Below, piece by piece: positions 1 to 7,593 of a DNA stretch of 64,000 bases. Positions within the stretch are counted from its first letter, which is position 1; each line of letters opens with the position of its first letter. The translations under genes were made by a program, and so were the position numbers. The stretch lies in NCBI GenBank assembly GCA_049515135.1, contig JBEKUJ010000007.1:142049-206048 (forward strand). The letters run 5' to 3'. The notes beneath the pieces were generated by a model. It did not search any database. It worked only from the letters and a program-made list of their open reading frames with translations, and was not told where the DNA came from. Source of the DNA: Fen-1364 sp049515135 (GTDB lineage Bacteria > Spirochaetota > Spirochaetia > SZUA-6 > Fen-1364).

Positions 1-68
1 TGTTGCTCGTCCTGTTGATTTTTCGACCGTACGGCATTCTGGGCAAGCCTCGCCCGCAAAAGGTATAG
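1..68 (+). CDS. livH: C-terminal end of LivH-type branched-chain amino acid ABC permease (partial)
   Basis: The reading frame entering from the left edge ends at 66-68 and encodes about 22 residues. It finishes with a hydrophobic stretch and then FRPYGILGKP, the typical cytoplasmic end of LivH-family permeases (normally FRPxGLFG). The gene continues beyond the window. A LivM-type permease begins six bases downstream, which is the usual livH-livM order. The assignment rests on this short tail plus gene order. Confidence 0.7.
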   Translation, partial: LLVLLIFRPYGILGKPRPQKV

Positions 69-73
69 GAATC

Positions 74-1075
74 GTGAATCAGGCAACAACCATGGGGATC
101 TGGCGTACGTTGTGGGAATCTCTCATGGCCAAACGCTGGCTGTTACCCGTCTTGCTGGCGCTGGGTTTTTTGCTGTCCTTTGCCATCCCCTTGCTGGGTC
201 TGCTCAATCAGTATGTCCAGCTTATCCTGATGTACGTGGGCATCAATATCATTCTGGCGTCGAGCCTCAATCTGATCAATGGTTATATGGGCGAGTTTTC
301 GGTAGGACACGCCGGTTTCATGGCCATCGGAGCATATATCGCCTCCATTTTCACGGTCGCAGTTTTTCCCTCCGGCGCGGGTGCCTGGCTGTTCCCTATA
401 GCTGTGATTGCGGGGGGGGTGGGCGCTGCGTTGGTCGGGATGGCGGTCGCCATCCCGTCGTTCAAAACCCGAGGAGATTACCTGGCGATTGTGACCCTGG
501 CGTTCAATATGATAGTCAAGTCAGTCCTTGAAAACATCGAGGCGGTCGGAGGTCCGCGCGGTTTCTTGGGAATGGAAAAGCTCACCACGCTCCCGTGGGT
601 ATTTTTCTGGACAGTGGTCAGCCTGTGGATCATACGCAATCTGGTTTATTCGAACTTCGGGCGTGGGGTAATCTCGATCCGTGAAGACGAAATTGCCAGC
701 GACTTGATGAGTGTGAATACGCGCCAAGTCAAGTTGGTCGCCTTTGTCACCTCGTCGTTTTTCGCGGGGATTGCGGGCGGGCTGTTCGCACACCTGTTGC
801 AGTTCATCAATCCGCGGATGTTCGACATCCTCAAGTCCACAGATATATTGATCATGGTATACCTCGGCGGTATCGGCTCGATGGCCGGCTCGATCCTTGG
901 CGCTACCATATATACGGTGCTGTTGGAGTGGCTCAGGCCACTGGGGATATGGCGCATGGTGTTGATGCCGCTGGTGTTGGTGCTGCTGATGATATACCGC
1001 CCTCGCGGCATCATGGGGCTGCGTGAAGCTCGGTGGTTCGTGCCAGCGCGCGACCTTGTGGCCGGCAAGCGGTAG
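74..1075 (+). CDS. livM: Branched-chain amino acid ABC transporter permease LivM
   Basis: A 333-residue inner-membrane permease with about nine hydrophobic segments. The family hallmark lies between the central segments: NLINGYMGEFSVGHAGFMAIGAY near residues 65-88, where LivM proteins carry GxxSLGHxAFxGIGAY. The C-terminal RPRGIMGL motif is also typical. The start is GTG at 74, six bases after the livH stop. Together with LivH it would form the membrane channel of a HAAT-family importer for amino acids, amides or related acids. The ligand cannot be told because the binding protein gene is outside the window. Confidence 0.9.
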   Translation: MNQATTMGIWRTLWESLMAKRWLLPVLLALGFLLSFAIPLLGLLNQYVQLILMYVGINIILASSLNLINGYMGEFSVGHAGFMAIGAYIASIFTVAVFPSGAGAWLFPIAVIAGGVGAALVGMAVAIPSFKTRGDYLAIVTLAFNMIVKSVLENIEAVGGPRGFLGMEKLTTLPWVFFWTVVSLWIIRNLVYSNFGRGVISIREDEIASDLMSVNTRQVKLVAFVTSSFFAGIAGGLFAHLLQFINPRMFDILKSTDILIMVYLGGIGSMAGSILGATIYTVLLEWLRPLGIWRMVLMPLVLVLLMIYRPRGIMGLREARWFVPARDLVAGKR

Positions 1076-1103
1076 CGGGAGCTGAAGTGCGAGGACATGA
1101 CTG

Positions 1104-1874
1104 ATGCCTCTCCTGCAAGCCAAGAATGTCACACACTACTTCGGCGGACTGTGCGCCGTATCGGACTTCAATCTCGACCTCCAGGCGCACGAGTTGGTGG
1201 GCCTTATCGGCCCCAACGGCTCGGGCAAGACCACCCTTTTCAACCTGATCACCGGCGTTTATCGCGCAAGCCAGGGCAGCATCGTGTTCAATGGCACCCA
1301 GCTTGTCGGCAAGAGCTCCAACCAGATTACACAGTTGGGTATTGCACGGACATTCCAGAATATTCGACTGTTCAATGACATGACGGTGTTGGACAACGTG
1401 CGCACCGCTCACTACGCTCAGACGAGCTACAGCCCCGTCGAGGCGCTGCTGCACGTTGGGCACTACCGCGTGGAGGAAGAGCGCGTCGCGCGAAACTCGA
1501 TGGACTTGTTGCGCGTGTTGAAATTGGACAACTACTCTAATGAGCTCTCCAAAAACCTTCCGTATGGGCTGCAACGGCGCCTTGAAATCGGACGTGCGCT
1601 TGCCACGAAACCTCAGGTGTTGCTCCTGGATGAACCTGCAGCGGGGATGAATCCCAACGAGATCAATCAACTGATGGACCTTGTTCAGTGGGTGCGCAAA
1701 GAGTTTGCCCTTACCATCATCTTGATTGAGCATCAAATGCGGCTGGTAATGGGCATTTGCGAGCGAATCAAGGTACTGGACTTTGGCGCGACGATTGCGG
1801 AGGGGTTGCCGCGCGAGATCCAAAACAATCCCCGGGTCTTGGAAGCCTATCTGGGCGAGGAGGCTCGAGCATGA
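1104..1874 (+). CDS. livG: Branched-chain amino acid ABC transporter ATP-binding protein LivG
   Basis: A 256-residue ATPase. Walker A GPNGSGKT is at residues 36-43, Walker B is VLLLDEPAAGMNP, and the switch histidine is in IEHQM. The C-loop reads LPYGLQRR instead of the usual LSYGQQRR, a mild variant that other LivG proteins also show. The C-terminal ending EAYLGEEA is typical of LivG. Its stop codon overlaps the livF start, so the two ATPases are translationally coupled. Confidence 0.92.
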   Translation: MPLLQAKNVTHYFGGLCAVSDFNLDLQAHELVGLIGPNGSGKTTLFNLITGVYRASQGSIVFNGTQLVGKSSNQITQLGIARTFQNIRLFNDMTVLDNVRTAHYAQTSYSPVEALLHVGHYRVEEERVARNSMDLLRVLKLDNYSNELSKNLPYGLQRRLEIGRALATKPQVLLLDEPAAGMNPNEINQLMDLVQWVRKEFALTIILIEHQMRLVMGICERIKVLDFGATIAEGLPREIQNNPRVLEAYLGEEARA

Positions 1875-2596
1875 ACCGGGATAGCATAGTGCTCGCGGTC
1901 CAGGACCTCACTGTGTCCTATGGCAACATCAAAGCCGTTCGGGGAATTTCCTTTGAGATACGCGAAGGAGAAATCGTTACCTTGATCGGCGCCAACGGCG
2001 CTGGTAAGTCTTCCACGCTGCGGGCCATATCCGGTGTCGTTCCCTATGCCGGTCGCATTTCTTACCAGGGACAGGAGCTGCGCAATATTCCGGCAGACAG
2101 ACTCGTGGCGATGGGTATAGCCCAGGTGCCTGAGGGTCGTGGCATCTTCGGCAATTTGACGGTAATGGAAAACCTCAAGCTGGCCACCTGGCAGCGCAAA
2201 GCCAAACGCGCAACCGAGATTGCACAAGACTACCGGCGCGTCTTTGACCTTTTTCCGCGTCTGAAGGAGCGTATGAATCAACTCGGCGGTACGCTTTCAG
2301 GCGGCGAACAACAAATGCTGGCGGTGGGACGGGCGCTCATGAGCCGTAGCAAGATTCTGTTGCTGGATGAGCCTTCAATGGGGTTGGCGCCGGTGCTGGT
2401 GCGAGACATCTTCCGCGTGTTGACCGAAATCAACCAAGCCGGTATTACAGTTCTTTTGGTCGAGCAAAACGCGAACATGGCCTTACGGGTAGCTTCGCGC
2501 GGCTACGTGCTGGAGACAGGCACGATTGCCCTGTCCGGCACCGGGCAGGAACTGATGGGAAATCCAAAAGTCAAGGAAGCATATCTGGGCGGGTAA
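1871..2596 (+). CDS. livF: Branched-chain amino acid ABC transporter ATP-binding protein LivF
   Basis: A 241-residue ATPase. I chose the ATG at 1871, which forms an ATGA overlap with the livG stop; a longer upstream reading gives a non-homologous N-terminus. Walker A GANGAGKS is at 40-47, the signature is LSGGEQQ, and Walker B is ILLLDEPSMGLAP. The C-terminus VKEAYLGG is the standard LivF ending. It forms the ATPase heterodimer with LivG. No terminator is obvious before the racemase gene that follows after 69 bases. Confidence 0.92.
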   Translation: MNRDSIVLAVQDLTVSYGNIKAVRGISFEIREGEIVTLIGANGAGKSSTLRAISGVVPYAGRISYQGQELRNIPADRLVAMGIAQVPEGRGIFGNLTVMENLKLATWQRKAKRATEIAQDYRRVFDLFPRLKERMNQLGGTLSGGEQQMLAVGRALMSRSKILLLDEPSMGLAPVLVRDIFRVLTEINQAGITVLLVEQNANMALRVASRGYVLETGTIALSGTGQELMGNPKVKEAYLGG

Positions 2597-2665
2597 CGGA
2601 GAGCGCAAGCGGCGGGCCTTTTGCTTGACATCACAGAGACGTTCATGCCAATCGGTGGAGCAGCC

Positions 2666-3823
2666 ATGTTAGCGGGAATTGTTACCTGGGCAGAAATCGA
2701 CCTGGATGCCATTGCGTCCAACGTATGCGCTTTCAAAAAGCATGTAGGCGAAAAGGTTGAGATTATCGCAGTAGTCAAAGCCAATGCGTACGGCCACGGT
2801 GCAATCCCGGCGGCGAAGGCGGCCCTGGATGCCGGGGCGACGCGTCTTGCCGTGCATCGCGCTATGGAGGGCGTGGAATTGCGCCAGGCCGGCATCGAAG
2901 CGCCTATCCTGGTCATGGGCTACACCCCGCCTGATGGTGCCAAGATGGTTGTACGCTGGCGACTTACCCCCAGCCTTATCACCCTCGAAGCCGCCCGCTC
3001 ACTCTCTCTTGAGGCCGCCGCTGTGGGAGCGGCCGTACCCGTACACATCAAAGTGGACACCGGCATGAGCCGATGGGGTCTCTTGCCCGATGAGGTAGTG
3101 GAGTTTGTGCGCGGCTTGCGCGACCTGCCCTGCCTCCGCCTCGAAGGGATGTTTACCCACTTCGCCACCGCGGATTGGGTGGACACGAAGCACCTGCTCG
3201 GCCAACTGGAGGTCTTCAAGGGTGTATTGGCTGATGTACAGCAGGCCGGTTTTGATGTGTCCATAGTCCACGCAGCAAACAGCGCTGCCACAATGCGGCT
3301 GCCCGCGGCGCACTTTGATGCAGTACGGATCGGAATTGCTATGTACGGGATGGAACCTTCCGGCGAATGGCCACCTGTGTTCCAGATTCGCCCGGCATTA
3401 ACCCTCAAAAGTACTGTGAACCGTGTCCGGAAGTTGCCTCCCGGTTCGGGCATCAGCTACGGTCGCGCATTTGTCACCCAACAGTCAACCCTGGTAGCGC
3501 TTGTACCTGTGGGCTACGGAGATGGATATCATCGCATTCTTTCCAACAAAGGCTGTGTGCTCATCCATGGGCAACGCGCACCAATCCTGGGACGCGTGTC
3601 TATGGATCAGATTGTGGTGGATGTCACTCATATCCCCAAAGTGCAGCAGGACGATGAGGTGGTACTGATAGGCCGGCAGGGGCAAGGGGTTATCCGTGCT
3701 GAAGAAGTGGCGCAACTGGCTGGTACAATCAACTATGAAGTGACAACCTCCCTCCTCCCACGCGTGAGCCGAGTGTATCTGCGGAAGGGGCAGATCGTAT
3801 CTGTCACTCCATTCGCCGACTGA
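2666..3823 (+). CDS. alr: Alanine racemase
   Basis: A PLP-dependent racemase that interconverts L- and D-alanine for peptidoglycan. It has about 385 residues from the ATG at 2666, which has a GGTGGAG ribosome site just upstream; earlier TTG and ATG codons in frame lack one. The PLP lysine is in VVKANAYGHG (K38). The second catalytic base is the tyrosine of GISYGRAF, and MDQIVVDVT marks the C-terminal beta domain. It lies on the same strand as the liv genes and may share their transcript. Catalytic residues are intact. A broader-specificity amino-acid racemase is possible, since it sits next to an amino-acid type importer. Confidence 0.9.
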   Translation: MLAGIVTWAEIDLDAIASNVCAFKKHVGEKVEIIAVVKANAYGHGAIPAAKAALDAGATRLAVHRAMEGVELRQAGIEAPILVMGYTPPDGAKMVVRWRLTPSLITLEAARSLSLEAAAVGAAVPVHIKVDTGMSRWGLLPDEVVEFVRGLRDLPCLRLEGMFTHFATADWVDTKHLLGQLEVFKGVLADVQQAGFDVSIVHAANSAATMRLPAAHFDAVRIGIAMYGMEPSGEWPPVFQIRPALTLKSTVNRVRKLPPGSGISYGRAFVTQQSTLVALVPVGYGDGYHRILSNKGCVLIHGQRAPILGRVSMDQIVVDVTHIPKVQQDDEVVLIGRQGQGVIRAEEVAQLAGTINYEVTTSLLPRVSRVYLRKGQIVSVTPFAD

Positions 3824-3982
3824 AGGGTATATCCGTCGCGAATACTTTCGGGGGGTCTGCAAGCTATCCCTCGTGGCTTTTCGTCTTCGGCATCCGCCCC
3901 AGCAGCAAGAAGCATCGTTATTACCTCTGTGCCAGAGACCTCCGCAGCCAGCGCGCCAGAGGCGAGGCGTTTCGCCGTCAGA

Positions 3983-5062
3983 TCACGGACTTACCTTGCG
4001 GATACGCTGGTTGAGACTGTCGGCGATGTAGAGGTTGCCGGAAGAGTCCCGAGCCACCCCGTACGGCGAGGCCAACTTTGCCGAGGTTGCTGCGATGTTG
4101 TCACCGTTGTAGCCAAACGTCCCGTTGCCCGCCACGATAGTAAGGACGCTCGAGGTGTTCACCTTCACGATCCGGCCGACATTTGTATCGGCAATGTACA
4201 GGTTGCCTGAGGAGTCAACTGCAACGTTCGACGGGGCGGAAAGCTCAACCGAAGTCGCAGCACTACCGTCAGCCAGATCACCCGTTCCGCCACCCGCAAC
4301 CGTGGTGATAATACCCAAGGTGCTTACCTTGCGGATGCGATTGTTTCCCTGATCGGCGATGTACAAGTTGCCCGATGAGTCCACAGCGACACTAGTCGGG
4401 ATGGCAATCTCGGCGGAGGTGGCGATGATGCGATCGCCATTGAATGCAGCTGTGCCATCGCCTGCCACTGTGCTGATAACGCCCTTTGCATCCACCTTGC
4501 GGATGCGGTAGTTGTCCCTGTCCGCGATGAATAGGTTACCCGCGGAGTCCAGCGCTATAGCACACGGCATGGTAAGTTCGGCCGAAGTAGCGGCACCGCC
4601 ATCGCCGCTGAAGCCTGGAGTCCCCTTACCCGCAACCGTGGTGATAATGCCCGAGGTGCTTACCCTGCGGATGCGACTGTTTTCAAAATCGGCAATATAG
4701 ATGTTGCCCGCAGCGTCAATCGCAACATCAGTGGGGGTATTGAGCTCAGCCGAGGTGGCAGGAATGTTGTCACCGTTGTAGCCTTCAGTCCCATTGCCGG
4801 CGACCGTTGTGATTATTCCGGCGGTGCTCACCTTTCGGATGCGGTGGTTGTGCGTGTCTGCGATGTACAAATTACCCGCGGAGTCTAGTGTGACACCATA
4901 AGGGGTGGAAATCTGGGCCGAGGTGGCTGCGCCGCCATCGCCACTGTAGCCTGGGGTCCCGCTGCCCGCGACCGTAGTGATAATGGCTGCTGAGGGACCC
5001 GAGGCGATAAGAAGCGTGCTCACGGCCGCTATGATGACTCCGAACAGAAATCGCTTGTTCAT
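3983..5062 (-). CDS. Secreted NHL-repeat (six-bladed propeller) protein
   Basis: A 359-residue protein. Residues 1-26 look like a Sec signal peptide (basic start, hydrophobic core, small residues near SGPSAA). The rest is six repeats of 55-56 residues, each with TTVAGxGTxGY near the start, then ATSAxL, then GNLYIADxxNxRIRKV. This is the NHL pattern and would close a six-bladed beta propeller. Such proteins act outside the cytoplasm as binding scaffolds or, in some families, as lyases; nothing here indicates catalysis. An AGGAGG site lies upstream of the start. The gene converges with alr, with 160 bases between the stops. Confidence 0.85.
   Translation of the reverse strand: MNKRFLFGVIIAAVSTLLIASGPSAAIITTVAGSGTPGYSGDGGAATSAQISTPYGVTLDSAGNLYIADTHNHRIRKVSTAGIITTVAGNGTEGYNGDNIPATSAELNTPTDVAIDAAGNIYIADFENSRIRRVSTSGIITTVAGKGTPGFSGDGGAATSAELTMPCAIALDSAGNLFIADRDNYRIRKVDAKGVISTVAGDGTAAFNGDRIIATSAEIAIPTSVAVDSSGNLYIADQGNNRIRKVSTLGIITTVAGGGTGDLADGSAATSVELSAPSNVAVDSSGNLYIADTNVGRIVKVNTSSVLTIVAGNGTFGYNGDNIAATSAKLASPYGVARDSSGNLYIADSLNQRIRKVSP
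3990..4985 (-). repeat. Six tandem NHL coding repeats of about 168 bp
   Basis: The gene interior consists of six head-to-tail units of about 165-168 bp, recognisable by recurring words for TTVAG and GNLYIAD. The copies differ at many positions, so this is an old repeat rather than a recent expansion. The fifth unit is slightly shorter. Confidence 0.8.
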
Positions 5063-5086
5063 GAACTTTGTCCTCCTGTTCTCGCT

Positions 5087-5260
5087 TTACTTAGACGCTT
5101 CTTCGAGCTTCACAAGGGCGTCGGTGCCTTTCAGGTCTGTCTGACTGTCCCTCGTTGTTTCTCGCTTTCACGTCAGCACCAGCTTTCAGCAGCACGGCGA
5201 CCACCTCAGGATTTTTGTTGTGCAAAACTCGAACAATGATTCTTGCTGTCCTAATTCATA
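5087..5260 (-). pseudogene. C-terminal remnant of an ankyrin-repeat protein, frameshifted
   Basis: Read on the minus strand, one frame gives NPEVVAVLLKAGADVKARNNEGQ, an ankyrin repeat. A neighbouring frame, ending at 5087, gives LKGTDALVKLEEASK, which is how many bacterial ankyrin proteins end. The two pieces are in different frames, so at least one frameshift separates them. The repeat-bearing frame meets a TGA at about 5255, so there is no usable start. It lies directly upstream of the NHL gene on the same strand. I read it as decay of a former ankyrin gene. A sequencing indel cannot explain the missing N-terminus. Confidence 0.65.
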
Positions 5261-5332
5261 CATATCCTCCTTCACCTCCTCTTGTTGGTTTCTTGGATGA
5301 AATTGACAGGTTGCCGGACAGGCCGACAAGGA

Positions 5333-5360
5333 TTGGCTGACGATTTGATTAGACTATACA
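5333..5360 (+). promoter_or_regulatory. Candidate sigma-70 promoter for an orphan small RNA
   Basis: TTGGCT (5333-5338) and TATACA (5355-5360) are separated by 16 bases. No protein-coding frame follows on this strand. About 130 bases downstream is an intrinsic-terminator hairpin, so the promoter may drive a small RNA. Confidence 0.4.
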
Positions 5361-5366
5361 CCCTCG

Positions 5367-5507
5367 GTCAAGCAAGCCCGCCGGCTGGAAAGTAGGACGG
5401 CATCGGCGCGCAGGGATGTTGATCCCTGCTCGGAGAGGGGGATCCTGCCTCCCTAAGGACGCAACGGCATGGTCCAATGGGGTGAGGGGAGCGCCGGGGC
5501 GCTTTTT
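5367..5507 (+). ncRNA. Candidate small non-coding RNA, about 140 nt
   Basis: The stretch between the promoter-like pair at 5333-5360 and the terminator at 5490-5507 is rich in potential stems. The clearest is CAGGGAT-GTTG-ATCCCTG at 5411-5428, a perfect seven-base stem with a four-base loop. A G-rich segment at 5430-5440 can pair with the C-rich segment near 5448-5454. The middle contains GGACGCAA, which recalls one strand of the cyclic-di-GMP-I aptamer, but the matching GCAAACC strand is absent, so I do not call a riboswitch. No coding frame uses the segment. Confidence 0.35.
5490..5507 (+). terminator. Intrinsic terminator
   Basis: AGCGCC-GG-GGCGCT (5490-5503) forms a six-base perfect stem, followed by a run of T (5503-5507). 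On the plus strand it would end the candidate small RNA; no plus-strand gene lies upstream. Confidence 0.55.
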
Positions 5508-5773
5508 GGTGTAGGGCTGGTCAGCTCTCCATCCCTAACGATCGCGGGTACGTTTTAGTGACCGCTCAAAGCGGCCGTTCTTGCTCCCAGAGGTACCATC
5601 GGGCACTAGCCCCTCAAACTAGAAACACCATTGCCATCCGTTGCCGTCCGTTGCGGATCACGTGTCTCGGGGGCGGTCATCAGCGGTTTGCGGTCATCCT
5701 TCCCTGCGATGACAAATACGATCTTGTCCAGCTTCAGGAAGGCCATGACCGCAAGACCGACAAGTATATGTCC

Positions 5774-5965
5774 TCAATACATAGGATTTGCCGCAAGGGG
5801 ATAAATCCCGATCCGCAGGATTCGGTCGGCAATTGACGCAATCTCGTGAAGACAGGAACGACATTCGGGATCGGAAACCCACTGCATCATTCCCGTGAGA
5901 TGTGCGTGAGCCATGGAGCGGATCGTGTGAACGGCCGCGGTATCCGTCTCGAAAGAGAACGGCAT
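5774..5965 (-). CDS. Small hypothetical protein, 63 residues
   Basis: A short frame with soluble, protein-like composition, including DPECRSCLHEIASIADRILR, which would form an amphipathic helix next to two cysteines. A GGGGA lies about five bases before the ATG. It is downstream of and on the same strand as the DUF3237 gene, 41 bases after that gene's stop. No family recognised. Just below, around 5600-5746 on the same strand, another short frame (about 46 residues from an ATG at 5746) has a hydrophobic start but no ribosome site. Whether either is translated is uncertain. Confidence 0.35.
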   Translation of the reverse strand: MPFSFETDTAAVHTIRSMAHAHLTGMMQWVSDPECRSCLHEIASIADRILRIGIYPLAANPMY

Positions 5966-6006
5966 TCATTCCCCATGATCCGCCGGATCCGAAGGCATGA
6001 GTCCTG

Positions 6007-6471
6007 CTAAACCACCGAGTAAAGAAAGAGCTCGAATCGAGGCATGGCGATTCTTGCAGTTCCAATCGCTACTATCCGATTCAGCCAGCCGTATTTTTCC
6101 GCAGCGGTCTCGAAGAACGCGGCGGGACAGAAGTAGAGTTCTGGGGGAGCAATGGGCTTGCCTTGAAACGTCTCCTGCATTCTCTCGGGTTTCGCATGCA
6201 TCAGCCCTCGATAGTTCATGTAGATGAGCTGTTCGTCATTCGTCTTAATGGTCGTTCGAATGTCGAGCTCGGCCACGCCATCGGGGCGGAGGAGCATCCA
6301 ATCACCCGACATGGGAAGGGTGGTTCCATTTATTTTCGGCCCTTCGACTTTCCCATTCACGACTCGAATAATCTGGCGGTTTCCATGCGGGCCCATTCCA
6401 ACGTTCTGCGGCATGTCAAGCGTGAGGTCGGCATAGAACAGAAACTCGGTTCTTACTGCCAGCTGTTCCAT
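6007..6471 (-). CDS. DUF3237 family protein
   Basis: A 154-residue protein matching the DUF3237 pattern along its whole length: LEFLFYADL-like start, GNRQIIRVVNGKVEGP, then GDWMLLRPDGVAELD, then IYMNYRGLMH and a late YGWLNRIVAIG. The family is a small beta-barrel of unknown role, often near dehydrogenases and aromatic or steroid catabolic genes. The start is backed by AAGGAGG seven bases upstream. It is divergent from the short-chain dehydrogenase gene, with about 280 bases between the starts. Confidence 0.8.
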   Translation of the reverse strand: MEQLAVRTEFLFYADLTLDMPQNVGMGPHGNRQIIRVVNGKVEGPKINGTTLPMSGDWMLLRPDGVAELDIRTTIKTNDEQLIYMNYRGLMHAKPERMQETFQGKPIAPPELYFCPAAFFETAAEKYGWLNRIVAIGTARIAMPRFELFLYSVV

Positions 6472-6610
6472 AGGGACTACCTCCTTGTATGATTTTGATG
6501 AAACGGAGAAAGCGGGATCTTCCTGCAGAATCTGACGCCCCGCCCATACTCCTGGAAGTTACCAACGCGATAGACGGGAGGCAACCGGGAAGTTGCCATT
6601 TTGAAACTAT

Positions 6611-6660
6611 TTTGTTGACTGTCGTTTTTATCGTCAGTACCTATTGTGCATGCTGGCGAG
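6611..6660 (+). promoter_or_regulatory. Promoter-like block upstream of the short-chain dehydrogenase
   Basis: Contains TTTTGTTGACTGT (TTGACT at 6615-6620) and, after 17 bases, TACCTAT. A closely similar block lies at 8928-8970 before the 13-gene run. The conserved part extends beyond a bare -35 element and includes TCAGTA and GCATGC, suggesting a shared promoter or regulator site. Confidence 0.5.
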
Positions 6661-6750
6661 CTGCATGCTGCAATCTCATCGAACACCTCTCCGGCGGATC
6701 GCCACAATCAGATCGCAATCCTTAAAAATCTCGCACAAAAGGAGAATCGG

Positions 6751-7509
6751 ATGAAAGGGATCAAGGGCAAGGTCGCATTGGTGACAGGAGGCGGTTCGGG
6801 CATCGGGCGTGCAACGGCTCTCATATTCGGGCGCGAAGGCGCCAAGGTCGTTGTTGCCAATCGCAGCGCCGCCAAGGGTGAAGACACCGTGAAAGCAATC
6901 AAGGCCGCCGGCGGGGAGGCGACTTTCATCAAGACGGACGTCACCAACTCCAAGGAGGTTCAGGCGCTCGTCAACCAGATCGTTCGTACTTTCGGCAGGC
7001 TCGATATCGCCTTCAACAATGCAGGGATCGCAGGGAAACTGGATACGACAGCCGATTGTACCGAGGAAGACTGGGACATCTCGATGAACGTCAACCTCAG
7101 GAGCGTGTTCCTCTGCATGAAGTACGAGCTGCAGCAGATGCTCAAGCAGGGCGGCGGAGCGATTGTCAACACGGCCTCGGCGGCCGGGCTGGTAGCGTTG
7201 CCGGGGGCTGTGGCGTACAACGCAGCCAAGTTTGCAACCGTGGGGCTGACCAAGACGGCGGCCATGGATTATGTCAAATCCAACATTCGCGTCAACTGCG
7301 TATGCCCCTCTTTCGTGAAGACGCCCATAACAGACGGGCTTGCGGCCCAATACCCCGAAATGATCCAGAAGATGTTCCCCTACCAGCCGATCGGGCGCCT
7401 CGGTGTGCCGGAGGAGATCGGGGAGGCCGTGGTCTGGCTTTCCTCGGAGGATGCGAGCTTTGTGACCGGCGCATCGTTCTCTGTCGACGGCGGCTACACG
7501 GCGATGTGA
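6751..7509 (+). CDS. Short-chain dehydrogenase/reductase (classical SDR)
   Basis: A 252-residue NAD(P)-dependent oxidoreductase. The nucleotide motif is TGGGSGIG (12-19), the structural motif NNAG (about 89-92), and the catalytic set S143, Y156 and K160 (YNAAK). The C-terminal SVDGGYTAM is characteristic of classical SDRs. I chose the ATG at 6751 because AAAGGAGA precedes it; an upstream in-frame ATG would add a non-homologous leader. An arginine after the second beta strand (VVANRSA) favours NADP. The substrate is unknown. It is the first plus-strand gene of this block and is followed 84 bases later by the antiporter. Confidence 0.9.
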   Translation: MKGIKGKVALVTGGGSGIGRATALIFGREGAKVVVANRSAAKGEDTVKAIKAAGGEATFIKTDVTNSKEVQALVNQIVRTFGRLDIAFNNAGIAGKLDTTADCTEEDWDISMNVNLRSVFLCMKYELQQMLKQGGGAIVNTASAAGLVALPGAVAYNAAKFATVGLTKTAAMDYVKSNIRVNCVCPSFVKTPITDGLAAQYPEMIQKMFPYQPIGRLGVPEEIGEAVVWLSSEDASFVTGASFSVDGGYTAM

Positions 7510-7593
7510 GGTCGGCCTTTTCGACGGTGCCGCTGCGGGCCGCGCGTGTCTGAATTGGACAGCGCGTGCCCGCATTTGTAGACTGACAGTCGC

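Noticed and set aside
112..531. Long alternative frames inside livM and livG, on both strands
   Set aside because: They overlap genes with complete family motifs and have Arg/Ser/His-rich, low-quality composition typical of shadow frames.
5430..5480. Possible cyclic-di-GMP-I riboswitch because of GGACGCAA
   Set aside because: The partner strand with GCAAACC and the tetraloop receptor are absent, and no gene follows the terminator on that strand.
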